Positions 57,342 through 64,000 of a stretch of DNA of 64,000 nt are shown here, one piece after another. Both the position numbers and the translations under genes were made by a program. Position 1 is the first letter of the stretch, and every line of letters begins with the position of its first letter. Location of the stretch: positions 6,014,001 to 6,078,000 of the forward strand of contig JAPFFF010000008.1 of assembly GCA_039105265.1 (NCBI GenBank), given 5' to 3'. The notes under the pieces were generated by a model, which did not search any database, was not told where the DNA came from, and saw only the letters and a list, made by a program, of their open reading frames with translations. Origin of the DNA: Tritrichomonas musculus (taxonomy: Eukaryota; Parabasalia; Tritrichomonadida; Tritrichomonadidae).

Positions 57342-58326
57342 ATATGTATGCATTTGCAGTGTGTTGAGGATAAACTTCTTTTATCATTACTTAAAAAAAG
57401 AGGTTCTAAGTCAACATAGACTGAATCTTCTTGAGATTCTTGAATATAAAGATTATATTATCTGTCTAGTTCTTCAAATTGCAAAGGATAAGACGGATAT
57501 ATTAAACTATAACGTACTATTATCGTCTAAATCTGCCTGTGAGGAACTTAAGATATTTGGAACTTGGTCTATATGCTGGTAATATATAAGATATTGAGTT
57601 GATATGAACAGGTTTATTTTCAGATCGTTAATATAGATAATAAAATAAAGCGATGTTTAACGATATATGATTGCATAAGTGAATACACCTGTTAATTATA
57701 CGGTTGTTAATTGTATTTGGAATTTGTTATTCATGATAGAATTGTCAAATGACATTGGTTTTACAAATATAAATATTTGATAATGGAATAATAATTGTGC
57801 ATCGTCATACATCACTTATTAAAGAACCAAACCATAAGACATTAGACTAGATTGATAACAATTTATTCTGATTTGAAAGTTTGGGACTACTTAACCAACT
57901 CCTGGATCAGTTTGATCTTTTGGCCAGCCTTTATTATATTCAAATGGAATTGATAAATTCTGATCTTACAATTTAAAACCTTCTGGAAAATATGTAACAG
58001 CAAACTAAACCTTATTCTCGGAAATTAAACATTAAATTTAACTTCATGTGAACTATTTTTCTTACACTAACTATAGTTGCAGATTCATTGAAGCTGATCC
58101 TCTTTGTTTTTGGCTGGACTCTTGTCAATTAACAGTTGAGGGCAACATTTTCATTATTATATTAAAGACTTTATTTATCTGTTGGAATAAATCTTTATCT
58201 TGTAATTGTTGTATCAATTGTTGAACGAATTTATCACCATATAGATCATTTTATAACTTGAAAATCTTATGGAAATTATATTTTATTAATTCCTCTGGAA
58301 AGAAATTGAGTATACTAGTCAGATGT
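57342..58326. other. Degenerate sequence between two Maverick ends
   Basis: 985 nt bounded by a Maverick right tip on its left and a left tip on its right. It holds eroded minus-strand coding-looking stretches, none of them a supportable gene. The 6 nt next to each tip (atatgt and agatgt) are similar. This may be host sequence between two old insertions or the junction of a tandem pair. Confidence 0.4.
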
Positions 58327-58430
58327 AGTAGCATATACTAGTCGGTTTCCGTAAGCCCTTAGCTCATGTTAACACAAACTAGTTCAAATAATTCTTGGTT
58401 GAAGGCAACCCGACCTGAAATTATAATATC
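58327..58430 (+). mobile_element. Fragment of an older Maverick (left terminal repeat), broken
   Basis: Begins AGTAGCATATACTAGTCGG and continues with gttaacacaaactagttc, the counterpart of gtcaacacgaactcgtc in the intact element. Same CTAGT-type subfamily as the fragment ending at 57341. Only about 100 nt is recognisable; the rest of the element is absent. Confidence 0.7.
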
Positions 58431-58524
58431 AATTTTTCACAAGGTTAGCCTTTGAATTGAAGTAAATGGCCAAATTTCTAGAGTAATCATACCTTTTCAT
58501 TTCAGAAAGAAACACAAGGTATTA

Positions 58525-58753
58525 AAATTTTCGATATATTGAGAAACTTTACACTTTTCGGACAAAATCCTCTCAATCTTATTTATTATAATATTCATAT
58601 ATGAACTTGTTTTGACTTGTTTTTTGGAATTAAATCATAAAAAAATCAACTCTTTTTTTTTCATAAAAAAGTTTTCGAATTGAATAGAAATGATTGAAAA
58701 AAAATTGAGAGCATTTTGTCTGAAAAGTGCAACTTTTTTGATATACCAAATTT
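58525..58753. mobile_element. Inverted-repeat element, about 230 bp, possible MITE
   Basis: Best arms 58552-58577 and 58704-58729: CACTTTTCGGACAAAATCCT + ctcaat against its inverse with two mismatches. Weaker pairing extends outward to about 58525 and 58753. Loop about 126 nt. No clear target duplication. It lies about 100 nt upstream of the RhoGAP start and could supply part of its promoter. Confidence 0.55.
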
Positions 58754-58834
58754 TCTCTTGAATTTTTTCAATAATTTTTCATTCGAAAATCATTGAAATT
58801 GAATGATTGTTTTCTTTTGAAAAAATTGAGTTAT

Positions 58835-58840
58835 TCATTT
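58835..58840 (+). promoter_or_regulatory. Initiator TCATTT before the RhoGAP gene
   Basis: TCATTT lies 11 nt before the ATG at 58852. It decides the start: the frame is open upstream, but a transcript starting here would use MACKVDLSVF. Confidence 0.6.
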
Positions 58841-58851
58841 ATTACATTTTA

Positions 58852-59427
58852 ATGGCTTGCAAAGTTGATTTATCAGTCTTCAAAATTCCCATTGAAGTAC
58901 TTCCAGTAAATAAAGACGGTGTTCCATTTTTTATGCCTGTGATTATTAATAAACTGCTTGAAAACACAAAAGTTGTAGGAATTTTTAGAATGTGCGGAAG
59001 TAAAAGAGTAATTGATCAACTTGGAATTGAAGCTGTTGATGTGAATTTTTCAATTAAAGAAAATGTTGGTGTTCACGATTTAGCATCATTTCTCAAACAG
59101 TGGGTCAGAGAACTTCCAACTCCTATTATTACACCTTCAGTCATTAATGAATATTATAAAGATGATTCAGTCAATTCAACAAAAGAAGTTTTACGGCATC
59201 TTGCTCCTGTTAATCGAAAATGTATTGCTCTGATTTTTTCTCTCTTAATTCTCATTTCTGATCAAAGCGATACCAATCTAATGACATTACAAAATATTTA
59301 TACATGCATTTTACCATCAATCCTGCAATATAATCAAGGAATTGATGTTAGATTTGCATTTGGCACGTTCTTTGAACAATGTATCGATTTGTTAAATCGT
59401 GATGGGAACGATTTTCTGTTAGATTAA
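58852..59427 (+). CDS. Single-domain RhoGAP protein, 191 aa
   Basis: Essentially only a RhoGAP domain, which speeds GTP hydrolysis by Rho/Rac GTPases and so controls actin. PFFMPVIINKLLENTKVVG leads into GIFRMCGS, where the Arg is the catalytic finger. HDLASFLKQWVRELPTPII is the conserved second block (LKxWxRELPxPL in animals). LVSL-type helices and LMTLQNIYTCILPSIL complete the fold; the usual NLxxVxxPNL box is represented by TLQNIYTCILPSIL. No other domains, coiled coil or membrane segment. Trichomonads have many small RhoGAPs of this sort. Confidence 0.9.
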   Translation: MACKVDLSVFKIPIEVLPVNKDGVPFFMPVIINKLLENTKVVGIFRMCGSKRVIDQLGIEAVDVNFSIKENVGVHDLASFLKQWVRELPTPIITPSVINEYYKDDSVNSTKEVLRHLAPVNRKCIALIFSLLILISDQSDTNLMTLQNIYTCILPSILQYNQGIDVRFAFGTFFEQCIDLLNRDGNDFLLD

Positions 59428-60497
59428 AATTATTTACATTTATATACTAAAATATGCGAAGATAATTAAATTAATTCTATAATATAATTTCTCACAAAAA
59501 AATATTCAAGCACTTTGTATGAACAGCAATTATCATGCATTTTATACGATTATCATGTTTTAGTTTTGGTATGTTTGGTAATAATCGTCAAATATTTAAC
59601 TTTTTTTTGTTTTTTATAATTTATATTTACCAAGACCATTTTCTTTGGCAACACATATAATTTGACAAAACGATACATTGTTCTAAACAATTGAATTATG
59701 TGAAATTTAAAATTTTAAAGATGAAATTCAAAATCATAAATACCTTAGCACTAACTGTCACCAAAATAATTTTAAATTGTATGCAAATAATTCTTATCAA
59801 CCATTTCTTGAAAGTAAACGAAACTTACTGTGATTAAATAAACCTAATGAAATAAATAAACGTTCTTTATTGAAAATTACTTTTTTCAATTTTGAAAATA
59901 TCTCATTATAAATGCATAAACTTCGCTACTATATCAATATTTATCATATTTGAAATACAAATAAATTATTAAATGATAAAGATTAAGTTCTATTCATTTC
60001 CATTTATGATATGAAAAATGATTTTAAAACATATGAAATAAATTGAAAGAATTACATATAATTGAATGGACAATTATATTTTTTTTTAATGAACAATTAT
60101 ATTAATAATTTTTTAGAAATGATTTAAATTTATATGATATAAATATTTTTATTTATAGTATAAATGCAAATACAAGCTTATAAACCAAAATAATTTCAAA
60201 ATTATGCAATAAATAAGAATTAAAAATTAAAAATTTAATTAATAGGTTATTTTTTTATTTAACAATAATACTGTTCAATACATATCCTTGAAAATAATAG
60301 AATATTTTTAAATTATCTCTATATTTACAATATAGAAAATGTATTTTAACTAATTATTAAATTTAAAAATGAAAAATAAAATATAAAGCAGCATAAATAC
60401 AAAAACAAAATTATGAAAAAAATGCTAAAATTTCAAAAGAAGTTCTTTTCCCACTTTTTCTGAACCTTCATTTCTTACACATCACGCTTCTGAATTT
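59428..60497. other. AT-rich intergenic spacer
   Basis: 1.07 kb of A/T-rich sequence without a supportable gene or repeat. Its right end carries CACTTTTTC and TCATTT (60468-60473), likely promoter words of the Myb gene. Confidence 0.5.
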
Positions 60498-61160
60498 ATG
60501 GATACGAAGGCAATCAAACGCCAACGTCATACTTGGACACAGGAAGAAGACAAAATACTCAAGTTCCTTGTCGAAGAAAAAAAAATAACAAATTGGGTTA
60601 TAATTTCAGGTTATTTTAATAATCGTTCAAACAAAGACTGCCGCGATCATTATCTTTTTCAATTATCTCCAAACATTGTCAAACGGAAGTGGACTGTTGA
60701 AGAAGAAGCATTTTTATTAGAAAAATATAATGAACTTGGAGCAAAATGGGTAAAACTCACTTCTTTCTTTGAGGGGAGGTCTCCAAATGATCTTAAAAAT
60801 AGGATAAAACTAATACAACAAAGAAAAAATCCACTCAGAAAAAGAATTTTAACTAATATTCAGTTAGGTGCTAACAATCAGACTTCTAATTCAGTAGAAT
60901 CTCCATTAGCGAATTTTTCTATTTCGGAATTCATTAAGATGAATATCAATGTGAATGGTTTATCTCCTCAAAAACCTAACCAAAATCACGCTCCCATCGC
61001 TCTCCCAAAAAATGAAAAAAATGATACAAATCCAAATAGTGTTATCAACAAATCTGAAAAAGAAAATCATCAATCAATATTTGATTTCGATGCTTTTCAA
61101 TTTGAAGAAGAAGATAATTCAATGAATTCTATGGACTATAACCTTTTTTCAGATTGGTAG
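60498..61160 (+). CDS. Two-repeat (R2R3-type) Myb DNA-binding protein, 220 aa
   Basis: Transcription-factor-like protein. Repeat 1 (about 8-55): HTWTQEEDKILKFLVEEKKI ... NWVIISGYFNNRSNKDCRDH, with the three spaced Trp/aromatic positions and the recognition helix NKDCRDHY. Repeat 2 (about 60-108): KWTVEEEAFLLEKYNELGAK ... WVKLTSFFEGRSPNDLKNRI. The rest is Asn-rich and disordered, ending acidic (FDFDAFQFEEEDNSMNSMD), a plausible activation region. Trichomonad Myb proteins are known to regulate genes through short promoter words. An Inr is present 24 nt upstream. Confidence 0.9.
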   Translation: MDTKAIKRQRHTWTQEEDKILKFLVEEKKITNWVIISGYFNNRSNKDCRDHYLFQLSPNIVKRKWTVEEEAFLLEKYNELGAKWVKLTSFFEGRSPNDLKNRIKLIQQRKNPLRKRILTNIQLGANNQTSNSVESPLANFSISEFIKMNINVNGLSPQKPNQNHAPIALPKNEKNDTNPNSVINKSEKENHQSIFDFDAFQFEEEDNSMNSMDYNLFSDW

Positions 61161-61370
61161 TTCCAAATTAAAAAAAAAAAAAAAATTATGTTGAATTTAT
61201 GTTTGAGATAATGTAAACAAATAGAAATAAAAAGGCACTGTTTTCATTTGCTTGTTTTATCTCTTTTTTCCTCTAATATTATATTTCTTTTTGAAGATAT
61301 AATCATATTTTTTGAATTAAAGAAAAAAAAAAAAAATCGTTTTTTTATCTATCAAAATTTATAGTCAAAA

Positions 61371-64000
61371 ATGCAAGAGAACATCGGAAATGTCATTGTT
61401 GACTTTCCGTATCAACCATATGATCTTCAAAAAGATTATATGCGTTGTGTTATTAATTCTTGCGAAAATGGTAATTTTGCACTTCTTGAATCACCAACAG
61501 GAACAGGGAAAACTTTATCTTTACTATGCTCAGTTTTATCATGGAAACGGCAGAATGCCTCCAAAATTCAAGAAAAACAAGTTATTTCATCAGATAATAC
61601 TTCGAACGACATTCAACAAAATCATCAACAATACAATCACATCGAAAATCAAAATACATCTACAAAAATTATATATTCCTCAAGAACTCATTCTCAACTT
61701 TCCAATGTTATAAATGAATTAAAAAAAACTGTTTTTCATCCAACAGTTTCTCAAATCGCCTCAAGGTCACGACTTTGCCTTATTGAAGAAGTAATCAAAC
61801 ATGGGGACTCAACCTCACAATCTCAAAAATGCCGAATTTTACGACAAGAAAAAAAATGCGAATTTTCGGATGACGAGAAAATCAACACAGCGTGCGACAA
61901 TTTACTAGAACCATTATTTGACATTGAAGATTTTGCCACAACCTGTAAAACAATGCAAGCCTGTCCCTACTTTGTCTCTCAAAAACTCGCTGAAAGGAGT
62001 GATTTAATTTTGATGCCTTACACGTATTTTGTTGATCCAAACGTTCGTACAAACCTGCCGGCCACTTTATTTCATAACAGTGTAATAATTGTAGATGAAG
62101 CTCACAATTTCCCAGAGCAATGCTGTGATTATTTTTCATTTTCAGTGAAAATTTCTATTTTTCAAGAAGTGTCAAATTTTTTAACAAAAATTTGTCAACC
62201 AGAGTCTTTTGAAAATTTCAGAGGGCATTCAAATTTTGAATTAGGACCTTTAGAAACTGCTTCCAAGCATCTTAATAATCTTTATCAATCATTCACGGAA
62301 ATATTGAATAGATTGCTTTCAAAATCGACTCAAAATAAATACATAAGAAACAAGGCTGATTATTGGTATCAAGTCTTTGAAAACAGCGGAATTACTTCGA
62401 GTAATGTTCGACCATTACTTGGCCTATTAACATCATTCACTGAGAGTAGTGCTTCATTAGGAGTTGCTGACATAACGCCTTTTGATTTGCTGACAAAATT
62501 CATTCGAACTTTGTTTCCTTATGATCAGAAAAATTCAAAGTTCATTGACGATAACTATTCAATTTGTTTGACATCTGAAGGAATTCTGAACATCTTCTGT
62601 TTTTCGCCGTCAATTGCATTTAGCTACATCATTGACTTACATCCGAAAACCGTCATTTTGACATCTGGAACAATTTCACCTTTTGACACATTCATTTCAT
62701 CATTAGGCTATGAATTTCCGATCGTTCTTCAGAATCCACACATTGCGAACATGAAGAATTTGTTCGTTGCTATTGCAACTCATGGCAGCATGAATTCCGT
62801 TTTTCATTTCACATATCAGAACCGAACCAATCAAAAGATGAAAAATGACTTTGCACACTCTTTGAGTGAGCTGATGAAAATCACTCCATTTGGCTTTCTC
62901 AGTTTCTTTCCCTCCTTCAGCTTTTTGAATGAAATTGAGAGCCTCTTAAAAAGTTCCAACCAATCTAATAAAAAAATTATTATTGAGCCTCGTGATCAAC
63001 GTTTTTTGAAATCTTCTCTGAATGAATTTGAAAGGAATTGCATAACTCAAAACGGTGCTGCTCTTTTCGCAGTCTGCAGAGGGAAAATGTCTGAAGGTTT
63101 GGATTTCTCGGACGATTTCGCTAGATGCGTCACTGTTGTTGGAATTCCGTTTCCAAATTTGGGCGATGTGAAGGTTGAAACGCACAAATTGTGGCTGGAC
63201 GAAAAGAAAAGAGGAGAAGGTTCAAAGTGGTACGTTGAAAAGGCAATGAGAGCCGTGAATCAGGCGATTGGAAGGGCCATTCGTCACAAGGACGATTATG
63301 CAGCTGTGGTATTATTTGATCAACGATACGAGGGATTCAAGGAGATGATTTCTAAGTGGATTCAGCCTTCAATAAAGACTTTTCATTCTTGGAGTCATAT
63401 TGAATCTAATCTCAAATACTTTTTCAACTTTCATCGGCAAAGAAAAGAAAATTCAAATAAAAATAACGTGATAAATGAGGGACATGTACGCTTTATTATA
63501 AATGAAAATGAAATTGCAAATAACATTAAAAAAAATTTTAAGACAAATGCTTTGAATGATTTAAAGTTAAAGTCAAGCTTTAATGACAAAGAAATTAAAG
63601 ATAAAAATAAAGAATTAATCAATAATAATAAGTTTATTGATATAAATTCCGATTTTGCTGAAAATAGTAGATCTGTTGCTGGTGAAAGAAAATTCCTTGA
63701 TGATGATTCGGAAGACTTTTTATCTTCATCTGAAAGTTTAAATCCTTCTCAAACTAAAGAGTCAAATAAAAAATGCGAAAATCAAAAAGTATCAGACTCA
63801 TCATCAGAACAAAACTCACTTGAAATAAAAGAAAATCATTCAAAATCGGTGAAAAACTCTTCATCATCGTCATCATCATCTCTTTCACCACATCAAAGGC
63901 CACAATCAAATGACAATGAAAGTGATTTTCAACTTTCACAGCCAATTCCTCCATCAACACAGAATGACAGTATAATTAATGATCATGAATTAAATATAGA
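61371..64000 (+). CDS. RTEL1-like iron-sulfur DNA helicase (XPD/Rad3 family), 3' end beyond window
   Basis: Superfamily 2 helicase that unwinds DNA structures at telomeres, forks and recombination intermediates in the nucleus. ATG at 61371; 876 codons remain open to the window edge. Walker A ESPTGTGKT (about 41-49), IIYSSRTHSQL (motif Ia), four-Cys iron-sulfur region (SRSRLCL, QKCRIL, KKCEFS, ACPYF; about 144-207), VDEAHN (motif II), VILTSGTISPFDT, CRGKMSEGLDFSDD (motif V) and VNQAIGRAIRHKDDYAAVVL (motif VI). DIEDFATTCKTMQACPYFVS and DLILMPYTYF resemble RTEL1 more than FANCJ or XPD. After residue 690 the protein is Asn/Ser/Lys-rich and disordered. Subfamily is a judgement by eye. Confidence 0.9.
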   Translation, partial: MQENIGNVIVDFPYQPYDLQKDYMRCVINSCENGNFALLESPTGTGKTLSLLCSVLSWKRQNASKIQEKQVISSDNTSNDIQQNHQQYNHIENQNTSTKIIYSSRTHSQLSNVINELKKTVFHPTVSQIASRSRLCLIEEVIKHGDSTSQSQKCRILRQEKKCEFSDDEKINTACDNLLEPLFDIEDFATTCKTMQACPYFVSQKLAERSDLILMPYTYFVDPNVRTNLPATLFHNSVIIVDEAHNFPEQCCDYFSFSVKISIFQEVSNFLTKICQPESFENFRGHSNFELGPLETASKHLNNLYQSFTEILNRLLSKSTQNKYIRNKADYWYQVFENSGITSSNVRPLLGLLTSFTESSASLGVADITPFDLLTKFIRTLFPYDQKNSKFIDDNYSICLTSEGILNIFCFSPSIAFSYIIDLHPKTVILTSGTISPFDTFISSLGYEFPIVLQNPHIANMKNLFVAIATHGSMNSVFHFTYQNRTNQKMKNDFAHSLSELMKITPFGFLSFFPSFSFLNEIESLLKSSNQSNKKIIIEPRDQRFLKSSLNEFERNCITQNGAALFAVCRGKMSEGLDFSDDFARCVTVVGIPFPNLGDVKVETHKLWLDEKKRGEGSKWYVEKAMRAVNQAIGRAIRHKDDYAAVVLFDQRYEGFKEMISKWIQPSIKTFHSWSHIESNLKYFFNFHRQRKENSNKNNVINEGHVRFIINENEIANNIKKNFKTNALNDLKLKSSFNDKEIKDKNKELINNNKFIDINSDFAENSRSVAGERKFLDDDSEDFLSSSESLNPSQTKESNKKCENQKVSDSSSEQNSLEIKENHSKSVKNSSSSSSSSLSPHQRPQSNDNESDFQLSQPIPPSTQNDSIINDHELNI

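Noticed and set aside
57361-57582. 73-codon plus-strand frame
   Set aside because: Lies in degenerate sequence between Maverick tips, with no domain or promoter word.
61390-61713. 107-codon frame at the start of the helicase gene
   Set aside because: Shadow frame; the correct frame from 61371 encodes the Walker A and other helicase motifs.

Overview
The window reads as nuclear DNA of a parabasalid flagellate, most likely a Tritrichomonas-type trichomonad. It is very AT-rich. The genes are single-exon and lie on both strands in AT-rich spacers. Many starts are preceded within about 5-30 nt by a TCAYTT initiator (Inr) like that of Trichomonas. Host genes include a pyrophosphate-dependent phosphofructokinase, a flagellar CFAP45-type protein, a BspA-like leucine-rich-repeat gene relic, a tyrosine-kinase-like kinase, a two-repeat Myb protein and many coiled-coil proteins. 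The species call is inference.

Layout. 1-10 kb: host genes (unknown 204-aa protein, PPP-family phosphatase, two coiled-coil proteins, one long disordered Tyr/Ser/Asn/Gln-rich protein). 10.0-10.84 kb: a decayed Tc1/mariner-type transposase gene whose tail is continuous with a Myb domain. 10,837-36,385: a 25.5-kb Maverick/Polinton that looks whole, inserted inside the Myb part of that relic. It has 234-bp terminal inverted repeats (about 97% identical) and a 5-bp target duplication (gtaga). It encodes protein-primed DNA polymerase B, integrase, packaging ATPase, Ulp1/adenain-type protease, double-jelly-roll major capsid protein, a probable minor capsid protein, two giant paralogous fibre- or surface-like proteins, an HNH nuclease and about ten unknown small proteins. 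36.4-40.8 kb: the right part of the transposon relic, a 361-bp TA-flanked MITE, several hairpins, and a long 22-bp minisatellite. 40.8-53.1 kb: host genes (kinase, membrane protein, CFAP45, PFP, small protein, tail-anchored TPR-like protein, LRR protein). 53.5-56.3 kb: a BspA-like pseudogene hit by a 210-bp MITE. 56.6-58.4 kb: fragments of an older Maverick subfamily. 58.8-64 kb: RhoGAP, Myb protein, and an RTEL1-like helicase that runs off the right edge.

How the genes work together. The Maverick minus-strand genes lie 6-47 nt apart in a virion/integration block (protease, minor capsid, integrase, ATPase, two small proteins, major capsid, small proteins), followed by the polymerase and the two giant proteins. 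Small plus-strand genes interrupt this run. Maverick and host genes share the same Inr, so the element probably relies on host RNA polymerase II.

The most interesting reading is that three Maverick proteins carry five TQT/GVQT/GIQT short motifs matching the dynein light chain LC8 (DYNLL) anchor. One is at the extreme N-terminus of the capsid-type protease, and two sit 10 residues apart in a 99-aa protein. This would be a dynein-recruitment strategy for this element. Also notable are an OTU-like cysteine-protease signature in the N-terminal extension of the polymerase, the Tc1-Myb fusion, and a kinase gene whose coiled-coil 5' part has no in-frame AUG and abuts an expanded minisatellite.
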